Source of the DNA: a virus
Direction: 5' to 3' (one strand)
Virus record (IMG/VR): IMGVR_UViG_3300009149_000098
Coordinates: 1-40,769 of that record
Length of the DNA stretch: 40,769 nt
This document shows positions 16,391 through 24,667 of this stretch, piece by piece. Below the pieces are notes generated by a model. That model saw only the letters and a program-made list of their open reading frames with translations, searched no databases and was not told the origin of the DNA. Both the position numbers and the translations under genes were made by a program. Positions within the stretch are counted from its first letter, which is position 1. Each line of letters starts with the position of its first letter.

Positions 16391-19353
16391 TAAGGTCTGG
16401 GCATTATTCCTGGAAAAAACCAAGAGTCACCCACTACGATTTGACCACTTCCACTACTCGGGACATTCTCTCTCAACACTGCACCCGCAGAGTTTGCCGC
16501 ATAATTCGATGGTAGCGTTGCTATATCAACAGGTCTATAAAACAAAGAACCCAAAGCATCATCCATTGGCGCAAGAGTCAAAGACGTTAACTCCACGCCA
16601 ACCCCTGCTGCAAGGCCGGGGGCATCATTGAGGATGCTAGAAACTAAAGGAACTACAGGACCTCTCAATCCGACTACCTCCAAAATTGTCACAAACAAGC
16701 TTTGGTCCACATCATAATACATAAACTTCCATATATTTGCTACTCTTTTCACCCTGACATGAAAGAGAGAACCTGACGTAGAGGCAAGTCCCCCTGGAGT
16801 ATATGCATTAGAAGAAGAAATCTTCCCTCCCCCTGTCACATAAGACAACGAAGATTCAATAGTTACCCCACCTGTCCCGCTCCCATTCCCAAGGATAACA
16901 AGCCCAATCCTTCCAAATAATCTCTTTTCTCCAAGAATTCTTAAAGAACATTCATACCTTTGCCCAGATGACATTGAATCGATTGCCTGAAAACCATTCC
17001 CAGCAGCAAATGGTGGTATGAAGCGCCCCTTTAAATCCAATACAAAGTCACTTCGATCAATTACACCACCCCGGATGACATCATTGCGATGCGTTATTGC
17101 AGTCCCCCCTAAAAAATGCCCATAACATAACCACATTCCCTCCGCTATTGATACAAATGAATCCGCGCCCTTCGCGGGTCCTAAGGTTAATCGACTTCTG
17201 TCTAATTCACTTGATAAATCTTGAATGATGTAATTGAACCAATTTGGAAAATGAGGATCCGGAGAATATACATCCATATTATAAGAGACCGCAGGGGGAT
17301 TAAACTGATGACCATACGTCTTAACCACAGATGCATTTGGGTCCCCAGAGTTATACCACAACATCGCCAAATGAGATCCTGCAAACCACCCAGACGAAAA
17401 CGCAACAACCTCAGATCCCACAGGATTACTATCCATCACGAATAAATTAATCCCCTTCGCGCCAAATCGATCCGTCTGCTCCCATGATGTATCCTCAGTG
17501 TATGGAGCCGTAGATAAATTATCTGGAGCCAATACCGTGAAATCCTTGCGACAAAGAACACCTAATAATTCATCAAAAGGCCCGTCTTCTCTTGCCTGAT
17601 TCCAATACAATACCCCGGCATTACTTAGCCCCACCATCACCCATGCTTCATCTGACTGGTCCCATACATCATACCCAGAAACATCTTTTCTGAATAAACG
17701 ACGCTCGTGAGCAGTGCCTCCCTCAGAAAGTTTTAAAGTTGCTCCAAAATACTTACCTTCTCCCGGGTACACCACAGGATATTCCTGAATCCCATAAGCC
17801 ACCACAAGCGTCCCGTCTGCCATTTTTCGAATATTGACACCATACGTGACAGCCGAAGTTAAAACCTCAGAGTTCCCGTTTCTCATCGTCCCTACAAACG
17901 GGAAGGCCGATGGATCTTGGGTTTTATCGTACACATACTCTGGATGCCAAGCGCTTTCATAACTATACCGTCGCGCCCCCCAAGATCCAGACTCTCTGAG
18001 AGACCGACCCGATACTCTATCGTAATACGTCAGATAACGCCCAATCCCCTGCGTATTAAAAATTAAAGATTTATCCCATCGCAAAGAGACAATCCAAACC
18101 TCCCCTTTCCCTTCTTGCTCATCCACGTTTTGATGTAGCGTATCTCGAGTCATCACAATATGCCCTTCATGGGCATCCATCCATCCTGGGGACCACCATG
18201 GAGATTCAGGTTCTATTGCTCTATCTCTGTCCTTCCAACGACTTAAAAGATCCCAACGTCTCCATAATTTAGGGTCACTAGGAGTATCCATATCAACTAA
18301 AGTCAACGCACACTCCTCATCAAGTGAACGCTCCCAATTTATCAAAAGTTCATCAGGGCAATCTTGTCGCGTCCCTGCAAGATGCCCTGGGTTCCCACCA
18401 TCTAATATCTCTAACCACCACGAAGCCCTTTGCTGCCCCTCCCAGATACCTCCACCAATCTCAACGCGCACATCAGAAAGACTATGCCGTTCTCCCACAT
18501 CAGCGTCCGTTGAGAAGGACGCATGAATCCGAGGGACTGCATTGGTCGGCCAACCTCCTGGAAGAACTTCAGCAGCACCTACGGCACTCCAGGATGGCCC
18601 TGTGTAATTCGAGACAACCCCAGTGACATTATAATACCCCCTATAAGTCCCGGCAGAATCCACATTGATTGCTACGTCCACCTCCTGAGTGTCAGGAGGA
18701 AGGGCGACCGATGCTGTAATCGCAGGGACTCCTCCGGTCACATGCCCATGAATAACAGAGAATGGATAAGTCACCGAGTTGCAATAGCCCACAAAAATAT
18801 AATCACTATCAGAGCCCTGTTGTTGAACAGCAAGGAGGATGCATTGTTCGATGCCAGATCCTTGTTCTGCCCCCTCTCCAAAAGTCGTAACCCTCGCTGA
18901 AAGAATTGCCTTGTCCCCAGAAGCAGGATGCGAGAACACCATCGTTCCCTTACGATCATAAACCTCCACCCCAGGTCCGACATATTCACAGAACAAGCGC
19001 TTCCCAAACGGAGCGCTTGCAATCCTATCAATTGCTCCTTCGGAGAAATCATTCCCAATACCAGTCCATCGCTCCGTATCAGTCACTACATCCGTGAAGT
19101 CATCAATGGACTCCTCCGGTTTCCATGCCCTCCCTTGGACGCCATTCTCATAATAATAGCCATCTGCACCAAACCCATAATAGCCCAAGACTCCTGTGGG
19201 ATCCTTGAAATCAGACTGCCCCTCTGGCTCCCTCCCTCGTAAGACTGGCATTAAAGAGGTTCGATGGATCGTCTCTCTCACCATAAGTGGACGAGCCGTT
19301 GTGTCCAAGTCTCCGTTTTTAATTAAGGCAATAAGGGGTTTTATCTGGCTCAT
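16390..19353 (-). CDS. Large 987-aa tail/baseplate-associated protein
   Basis: 987 residues; ATG at 19353, 2 nt after the baseplate J stop, so coupled to it. The N-terminus (LIALIKNGDLDTTARPLMVRE) may attach to the baseplate. The middle (about 330-700) is rich in W, Y and D with repeated strand patterns (WWSPGWMDAHEGHIVM, GGLSNAG-like turns), compatible with a beta-propeller such as a sialidase-type fold, but no Asp-box series is clear. Residues about 770-930 look like a jelly-roll. Located where phages carry their first fibre or receptor-binding protein. Family not recognised. Confidence 0.8.
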   Translation of the reverse strand: MSQIKPLIALIKNGDLDTTARPLMVRETIHRTSLMPVLRGREPEGQSDFKDPTGVLGYYGFGADGYYYENGVQGRAWKPEESIDDFTDVVTDTERWTGIGNDFSEGAIDRIASAPFGKRLFCEYVGPGVEVYDRKGTMVFSHPASGDKAILSARVTTFGEGAEQGSGIEQCILLAVQQQGSDSDYIFVGYCNSVTYPFSVIHGHVTGGVPAITASVALPPDTQEVDVAINVDSAGTYRGYYNVTGVVSNYTGPSWSAVGAAEVLPGGWPTNAVPRIHASFSTDADVGERHSLSDVRVEIGGGIWEGQQRASWWLEILDGGNPGHLAGTRQDCPDELLINWERSLDEECALTLVDMDTPSDPKLWRRWDLLSRWKDRDRAIEPESPWWSPGWMDAHEGHIVMTRDTLHQNVDEQEGKGEVWIVSLRWDKSLIFNTQGIGRYLTYYDRVSGRSLRESGSWGARRYSYESAWHPEYVYDKTQDPSAFPFVGTMRNGNSEVLTSAVTYGVNIRKMADGTLVVAYGIQEYPVVYPGEGKYFGATLKLSEGGTAHERRLFRKDVSGYDVWDQSDEAWVMVGLSNAGVLYWNQAREDGPFDELLGVLCRKDFTVLAPDNLSTAPYTEDTSWEQTDRFGAKGINLFVMDSNPVGSEVVAFSSGWFAGSHLAMLWYNSGDPNASVVKTYGHQFNPPAVSYNMDVYSPDPHFPNWFNYIIQDLSSELDRSRLTLGPAKGADSFVSIAEGMWLCYGHFLGGTAITHRNDVIRGGVIDRSDFVLDLKGRFIPPFAAGNGFQAIDSMSSGQRYECSLRILGEKRLFGRIGLVILGNGSGTGGVTIESSLSYVTGGGKISSSNAYTPGGLASTSGSLFHVRVKRVANIWKFMYYDVDQSLFVTILEVVGLRGPVVPLVSSILNDAPGLAAGVGVELTSLTLAPMDDALGSLFYRPVDIATLPSNYAANSAGAVLRENVPSSGSGQIVVGDSWFFPGIMPRP

Positions 19354-19355
19354 TC

Positions 19356-21008
19356 TTAGCCCACCAATATATTAAGATTTTCAAGGTCTAAAACTTCATC
19401 TTCAAGAAGTACAATATCCTGAGTGGGACTTCTAAACTGAACATTAAACATCCCATCGACACTCATCGCTCTCTCTATCATCTCCGCGAGAATAATATCT
19501 GCTCCAATTGCCAATTCCTGGAAGTAATTAGTCAACTCATCTATAACCAAAGAGGCCACTTGCCCCTCAGAATATCCCTCGAGCACCTGGATAGACAAAC
19601 GAACGGTGTCAAGAGTTCGGGGGCGTGGGAAAGTCACCAATGCCTTCACGCCAGCCGCAGCAATTCCTGGATATTGGACAGGATCGCTCGCGGCCCCATT
19701 CACAATCTTCTGGACTTCCTGGATTAATCCAGTGTAATACCGATAGACACCCACCTTCAACTCATCCCCAGCATTTAATCCAGGAGATGCTATTTGGACC
19801 CAACTAGTTCCCTCATTCAGGAAATAATCCACTCCTTGTGTCATATTAACAAAAGAAGCAGTTCCCGCCAATTTTCTCTGAAGAATAAATGACTGAGGCA
19901 CAATGGCAATATTCGCAACCTTGAAAAAAATCTGACCATCCTCTGCAGATGAAGTGAGAACCTCATTCGCCACTGAAAGGGTTTCGATAAAATCAAAGTT
20001 CCCAGGCCAAATATATAAAAATAGAAAATCATTAGCCGACACGGGCTGATAGAATTCCCTTAATTTAGCAGAGATCACTCGAAAAGTTCTACCAGTCACT
20101 GTGGTATGTTCTTCACTAATGACCAATTGCTCGAGTGCAAGAGGCACAGACTTCGCCAGGGATTGCTGTTTCCTGTTCCCTCTTGCTAAGAATTGACGAT
20201 CGCTCTCTGTATTTAATCCACCACTGAAAGGAGACTCATTGCGAACAAAAGCACCATTAAATGGAGGTCCACTGACAAACTCTATAATTTGCCCTGCAGC
20301 AAGGTTTCCTGCTGTGCCCGGAGTCTGCGCTTCAGCATTCACAGAAGCACTTTCATAGTTCCCTGCTTCAATGCGAGCAAGTTCCAAAGTTGAGACTGTT
20401 CGCTCAGGAAACTCCGAGGTTGCTCTGGCTCTCACTTGGGATCCCAATGGAATAATAATCACAGATCCGCTCACCAAAGAAACCCGTTCGCCTTTTACGT
20501 GATCCTTCGTCAACGGAGTAGAAAGAGTCAATACCTGACTTGTACTATTATTCGCGGATACTGTCACATCTTCGACATTAGAAGTGCCTTCTCCAATACG
20601 AATAATATACGGAGCATCAGCCGTAGGAGGGAACCCTCGCGAGGACAATAATTGAACAGATGTTCCTGTGGCGCTTAAAGATCCCGCAGCAAATGAAGTC
20701 GTTAGTGAACCATTGCCGAAGATGACCTCTCCTGATGCATTAGTAGAGCCCCTTCTGTAAATATTCCACTCTTTTAACCTCTCCTCAAGATCCCTGCCCC
20801 TTAAATTAGATAAGTTCCAGAACCTGAGAAGTTCCGCCATCTGGTGGTATTGCTCATCATCCTCCAGCGCACATGCTTCTAATATTGTGCGAATCCTGGA
20901 TCCGATATTAAAGTCGGTCAACTCAGGATTCAGAGTTCGAACAAGGTTAACCATGTCCAGTAAAATCTGCTCAAAAAAGCGAGGTTCAAATTCAGGTAGT
21001 CTTGCCAT
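19356..21008 (-). CDS. Baseplate J-like wedge protein
   Basis: 550 residues from ATG 21008 (MARLPEFEPRFF). The N-terminus (NPELTDFNIGSRIRTILEA) and the region with NAEAQTPGTAGNLAAGQIIEF, then NESPFSGGLNTESDRQFLARG are the hallmark of the Baseplate_J / T4 gp6-like family. It forms the baseplate wedge ring in the contractile tail. The start has no convincing ribosome binding site. Palindrome copy 4 ends 11 nt upstream and a small alternative hairpin (21010-21024) touches the start region. A TTG at 21020 is an in-frame alternative. Confidence 0.9.
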   Translation of the reverse strand: MARLPEFEPRFFEQILLDMVNLVRTLNPELTDFNIGSRIRTILEACALEDDEQYHQMAELLRFWNLSNLRGRDLEERLKEWNIYRRGSTNASGEVIFGNGSLTTSFAAGSLSATGTSVQLLSSRGFPPTADAPYIIRIGEGTSNVEDVTVSANNSTSQVLTLSTPLTKDHVKGERVSLVSGSVIIIPLGSQVRARATSEFPERTVSTLELARIEAGNYESASVNAEAQTPGTAGNLAAGQIIEFVSGPPFNGAFVRNESPFSGGLNTESDRQFLARGNRKQQSLAKSVPLALEQLVISEEHTTVTGRTFRVISAKLREFYQPVSANDFLFLYIWPGNFDFIETLSVANEVLTSSAEDGQIFFKVANIAIVPQSFILQRKLAGTASFVNMTQGVDYFLNEGTSWVQIASPGLNAGDELKVGVYRYYTGLIQEVQKIVNGAASDPVQYPGIAAAGVKALVTFPRPRTLDTVRLSIQVLEGYSEGQVASLVIDELTNYFQELAIGADIILAEMIERAMSVDGMFNVQFRSPTQDIVLLEDEVLDLENLNILVG

Positions 21009-21018
21009 CGTTTTTATC

Positions 21019-21043
21019 AAAAACTTTAGAGTCTAAAGTTTTT
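21019..21043. repeat. Intergenic palindrome copy 4 (perfect, 25 bp)
   Basis: Arms AAAAACTTTAGA and TCTAAAGTTTTT with central G 21031. It overlaps the TAA stop of the LysM/gp25-like gene (21042-21044). The left arm can pair alternatively with 21010-21015 to form a second small hairpin beside the baseplate J start. Confidence 0.9.
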
Positions 21044-22949
21044 ATCCTCCCAATCTAGAGCGAGTATTTAAAGAGAGTCTATCATCATTATCCTTGGGCA
21101 CCAAAGAAGCCCTAATGAGGACCAAATCACCAGAAGCACGTACACTCAAAGACTCGATCGTGTCAATACGAGAATCTGAAAGCAATGTATCCCGCACCTG
21201 TAACTGCTGACGTGCCAATTTGTCAATCTCTATCCCAGTACCCACCTCTCCAGAGAATCCAAACCATGGATGCATCTTTAAATCCCCTGGCCTTGTCTTT
21301 ACCTTAATCGTCATTGCTTGCCTTAAATTATCAAGACCTTCTATGACGCCAAGGTCGCCATATTCATTCACAAGGATGTCTAGGGTGTCGGGATCTGCCC
21401 ATAGGTCACGCCCGTATTTTCGAGCATCAGATCCTTCTTGGTCCATTGTTAATGTGGTAAACACCTGAGCCTGATCATTGTCATCCAGGGGTAACATTGG
21501 GATATTGATTTTATCCCCTGGTCTCAATACCGAAATCCCATCCCCTTGAGCAGATATATATGGAGGTCTCAAGTTATTCAAGAGCACAATTTCTTTCCAG
21601 CGCCCAGACTCTCCCAAAAAACGAGAAGCCACTTCTTTAATAGAAGTCCCTCCTGGTAATGTCACCTCTTGGGAGCCCTTCGGAATCCCGCGACCACCCA
21701 ATGATGTGTTAGACCCCCTATCGAATAATGGCGTTCTGCCTCTGGGAATTCTATCCGTATCGAGAGCATTCCTTTCAAAAGATGGTCTATACAGGTTTCC
21801 AATGGCACGAGCGGCATCGTTTACATCACCTCGCTCTTCTGTTACTGTTAAGCCAATATACATATCAGAAATCGAGCGCAATACGTCCGATAAATTTGTC
21901 CCAATCTCACGAAATTTCCCAGCCGCATTCCCACCTAAGGATTCAAAGGTCCCCTTCGCCTCCAAAACTCTCCTCATCGTGGTTCGATAAGATTCCAATG
22001 GAGTAAAAACAAACGCATTGACTGTCCCTGTGCCAAATGCTCCCACAGCGTTTATCAAAACATCCACGTTATCTAATGCTTCCGTCACGATGTCACCACC
22101 AGATCTAATCAAATCCGTAAAACTTCGCGCCGTGCTCAATGCCTGCTTTGGATATTGCACCAGGAAAGAAGTGATGCTCCCCATGGAGTCCTTCACTAAC
22201 CCAATGGATGTTTCAACTCTTGCTGCTGCTCTTCTTGCTCTGTCAAAATAAAAAGCCAAGTCCTTATTCGGGGCTGGCAAAAAGTCCTTAGGAACGCCCT
22301 TGACGCTTAAAGGAGCCAACAGTCGAACCGAGAGAACATACTTATGCTTAAACCTATCAGAGGGGGCTGTTCTTGTCCTTCTTATACTCAATGGCTGGGC
22401 AACATACACTTCACCTAACTTCCAATTTGCATAAACAAAAACATACGAAGCCGCAGTTGCCCTGTGCATCTTCTTTTCAGCATAAAAATGAAAAAGATTC
22501 TCAAGATCTGCCTGTCTATCCCATCCAGTTCGCTCGTCACTCGGAACCGTCAACGCCGGAGAATCCCCCCGAATGACAGCACCTGCTTGCTGAATCTGAC
22601 TTATGGATCTTTTAAGACCAGAGTTATCAATTGATGAACTCTTGCCACGAGTAGGTCGAAAACCAAAGGTTCCAGACATAGACAACATCTTGAAATATTG
22701 ACCACGCTCATCCGTAAAGTAATTCCCCTCTTGCAAGGCAATTGCCTCTGCAGCAAAGTCTGCTCCGTGTTCTATTGTCTGAGGAGGAATATCGAATCCA
22801 TACTGCTTTTCAATTACTTGCGTCTGGATATTAATAACGTAGAAAGAATAAAACTCAACACTACTCGCTTTATTCCCTGGGCGAGCAGAAGCCAACTGCA
22901 TATCACGTAGCATGTCAGTCTTTTGAAGTTGCGAAGTCGCTCTGCCCAT
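21042..22949 (-). CDS. LysM and gp25-like baseplate protein
   Basis: 635 residues; ATG at 22949 with AAGGA 8 nt upstream. Residues 30-215 are an N-terminal tail domain. About 235-400 are helical. About 428-484 form a LysM-like motif (TSIKEVASRFLG, WKEIVLLNNL, LRPGDKINIP). About 510-620 look like a T4 gp25/W-type domain (RPGDLKMHPWFGFSGEVG, then SDSRIDTIESLSV). LysM-containing baseplate proteins (T4 gp53 type) and gp25 are usually separate; here they appear fused. It acts in wedge assembly next to baseplate J. The gp25-like call rests on motif pattern, not a search. Confidence 0.8.
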   Translation of the reverse strand: MGRATSQLQKTDMLRDMQLASARPGNKASSVEFYSFYVINIQTQVIEKQYGFDIPPQTIEHGADFAAEAIALQEGNYFTDERGQYFKMLSMSGTFGFRPTRGKSSSIDNSGLKRSISQIQQAGAVIRGDSPALTVPSDERTGWDRQADLENLFHFYAEKKMHRATAASYVFVYANWKLGEVYVAQPLSIRRTRTAPSDRFKHKYVLSVRLLAPLSVKGVPKDFLPAPNKDLAFYFDRARRAAARVETSIGLVKDSMGSITSFLVQYPKQALSTARSFTDLIRSGGDIVTEALDNVDVLINAVGAFGTGTVNAFVFTPLESYRTTMRRVLEAKGTFESLGGNAAGKFREIGTNLSDVLRSISDMYIGLTVTEERGDVNDAARAIGNLYRPSFERNALDTDRIPRGRTPLFDRGSNTSLGGRGIPKGSQEVTLPGGTSIKEVASRFLGESGRWKEIVLLNNLRPPYISAQGDGISVLRPGDKINIPMLPLDDNDQAQVFTTLTMDQEGSDARKYGRDLWADPDTLDILVNEYGDLGVIEGLDNLRQAMTIKVKTRPGDLKMHPWFGFSGEVGTGIEIDKLARQQLQVRDTLLSDSRIDTIESLSVRASGDLVLIRASLVPKDNDDRLSLNTRSRLGG

Positions 22950-22960
22950 TGAGTTAATCC

Positions 22961-23215
22961 TTATACATTAAATTTAAGCGGATCATTTACTACGTCTAAT
23001 AATTTTAAACACAGGCACATATGATAATCAGTTGCAATATAGTCACCTTCATCATCTATTACGTAATCACCATTAACATCCTTCAAGTACGAAATTTCCT
23101 CTAAGCAATCTTTCGCTCCTTCTGGCAATTGCTTCACCAGTTCAATCAACAGTTCCAGCGTTGTCGCTATCTTGAAGTCTAAGGATTCTCGGTCGTCATA
23201 TTCAGGATCGCTCAT
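22961..23215 (-). CDS. Small acidic 84-aa protein
   Basis: 84 residues; ATG at 23215. A weak GAG is the only upstream purine signal; palindrome copy 5 ends 12 nt upstream. Very acidic at start (SDPEYDDRESLD) with a helical middle (TLELLIELVKQLPEG) and a DVNGDYVIDDEGD loop that is nearly EF-hand-like but off register. Unrecognised; position between spike and wedge genes suggests a minor tail assembly factor. Confidence 0.65.
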   Translation of the reverse strand: MSDPEYDDRESLDFKIATTLELLIELVKQLPEGAKDCLEEISYLKDVNGDYVIDDEGDYIATDYHMCLCLKLLDVVNDPLKFNV

Positions 23216-23227
23216 ATTGAAAATCTC

Positions 23228-23250
23228 AAAAGTTTAGAGTCTAAAGTTTT
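23228..23250. repeat. Intergenic palindrome copy 5 (mismatch variant)
   Basis: Same sequence as copy 3, with one G/G mismatch (23232 versus 23246) around central G 23239. Overlaps the TAA stop of the 87-aa gene (23249-23251) and ends 12 nt before the 84-aa gene start. Confidence 0.85.
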
Positions 23251-23512
23251 AAGTGGCATCTTTATCCTCAATATCTGAAAGAGGACATGTCATCGCAGCC
23301 AAATCTCCTTTAATCGTATTATACTTATCCTGTAAAGAAACTAAAGATTTTGTTTGATTACTTAAATCAGTGGACACCTCAGACGATTGACTGGAGGGAG
23401 GTACACTAGAACGAAGTATCCACATTGTAGATACAGCTTGAATAAAAGCAGATGAATTGGGGACCGTCTTTAATTCAGGGACTTCACATGATGGATGTTT
23501 CTTCATAGTCAT
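23249..23512 (-). CDS. Small 87-aa hypothetical protein
   Basis: 87 residues; ATG at 23512 with AGGGG about 8 nt upstream; a second in-frame ATG is at 23506. The gene starts 10 nt after the spike stop. Polar, Ser-rich, with one short hydrophobic patch (FIQAVSTMWILRSS) and a helical segment (TKSLVSLQDKYNTIKGDLAAM). Not recognised. Gene order suggests a spike or baseplate accessory. Confidence 0.65.
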   Translation of the reverse strand: MTMKKHPSCEVPELKTVPNSSAFIQAVSTMWILRSSVPPSSQSSEVSTDLSNQTKSLVSLQDKYNTIKGDLAAMTCPLSDIEDKDAT

Positions 23513-23522
23513 AATGCCACCC

Positions 23523-24629
23523 CTAGTCTGCGCTGAAGATTTTAGTTAAATATGATGCCTTTGTCTGTTCATCCAATCCAGTCAATGTCGCAGGGGTTAT
23601 CCCATTCCTAAGTTTAATTCCCTGAAAATCATACACCGTCGCAAATGTTTCGATAATCAACTTAGCAGGAGAAATCGCTGTCCCAATAGCCTCAAGAATT
23701 GCATTAAAAGCAGCAAATAGGTTTTTGTAGTCCAATGCGAGTTGATCATTCGTCAATGGACGACCACCACCACCGCCTGTCGCTGTTATCGCATTCCCAA
23801 ACATATTCACATGGTCCGCCACAATCGTCGTATTGCCACTTGGCGAATTCACTCGTAGATCAGGACCCTTAAGTTCTAATGAGGTGTCGCCATTGGAATA
23901 TGAAATGCCATCCTCATCCATTAATAAGATGTTCCCAAAGGCATCTAAAAGTACCGAATTCCCATCCGAGTCCATTCGGAAGATTTGTCCCTTGGAATTC
24001 TTAATAGTAAATGTCTCTCCTTCGGATGTGATATAATTCCCACTTCGGGTTGAAACAAATAGATCTCCATTCTTGTCAATCTTGGTCTCTGTTCCATTTC
24101 TCCTCATCAAGAAGCGAGCCCCGTCCTCTTGAGTAGCAGCATCCTCTTTATTGAATGGATTAGGAAACCAGCGAGATATGTAAGACATCTGCAAGAGCCC
24201 ACCCACGAAATCAACGATCACCCAATCTCCACTTAATCGCTCTAACTGAGTTGGCCTCGATGAATCATAAAAAGAATCCAACTCTTCTGGTGTGCATCCA
24301 TTTGGAACATCCTCAGTCCAATCAGCGCGTACAGAGGATACTGACGACCCCCTGCTACATTTACCCTGCGGGATAATGCAATGCGGCAAGATAATGGACG
24401 TCTCCTGAGTCCCAAAAAACAAAAAGACTGTTGCCTCTAGATAAGAAGCCTTTGTAACATCCGAGATGTCTCCCTGGAGGAATTTAAACCACTCATTATT
24501 CTCCGAATCAGCCGGATGTACGGATAAAACGACCCCAAGATAAGATCCGGACACAGAAGTCACGCCATCTGAATCCAACTGGTATCCCAGTAATCCATAC
24601 TGAACTGGATCGTCGTTTGGATCTTCCAT
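23523..24629 (-). CDS. Baseplate spike protein (gpV/gp5-like)
   Basis: 368 residues; ATG at 24629 with AGGAGG 8 nt upstream. Residues about 25-160 look like an OB-fold (YLGVVLSVHP at the start, GDWVIVDFVGG and ISRWFPNP at the end), as in P2 gpV and T4 gp5. Residues about 165-280 are regular short strands about ten residues apart (TKIDKNGDLFV, YITSEGETFTI, GQIFRMDSDG, SVLLDAFG, ILLMDEDG), the trimeric beta-helix needle. The final ~80 residues are helical. It is the central membrane-piercing spike under the hub. No lysozyme domain is present. Confidence 0.85.
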   Translation of the reverse strand: MEDPNDDPVQYGLLGYQLDSDGVTSVSGSYLGVVLSVHPADSENNEWFKFLQGDISDVTKASYLEATVFLFFGTQETSIILPHCIIPQGKCSRGSSVSSVRADWTEDVPNGCTPEELDSFYDSSRPTQLERLSGDWVIVDFVGGLLQMSYISRWFPNPFNKEDAATQEDGARFLMRRNGTETKIDKNGDLFVSTRSGNYITSEGETFTIKNSKGQIFRMDSDGNSVLLDAFGNILLMDEDGISYSNGDTSLELKGPDLRVNSPSGNTTIVADHVNMFGNAITATGGGGGRPLTNDQLALDYKNLFAAFNAILEAIGTAISPAKLIIETFATVYDFQGIKLRNGITPATLTGLDEQTKASYLTKIFSAD

Positions 24630-24644
24630 TCCTAAAACCTCCTA

Positions 24645-24667
24645 AAAACTTTAGAGTCTAAAGTTTT
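24645..24667. repeat. Intergenic palindrome copy 6
   Basis: Perfect 11-bp arms around central G 24656. Touches the TGA stop of the hub gene (24667-24669); the AGGAGG of the spike gene follows immediately, so a hairpin would sit right beside the ribosome binding site. Confidence 0.9.

Noticed and set aside
15749-16423. Longer start for the 202-aa gene at 16423
   Set aside because: It would overlap the preceding gene and read through palindrome copy 3, while ATG 16357 has its own AGAAG signal.
22961-23215. EF-hand/dockerin calcium loop in the 84-aa protein
   Set aside because: DVNGDYVIDDEGD is one position out of register at the final acidic ligand and there is no second loop.
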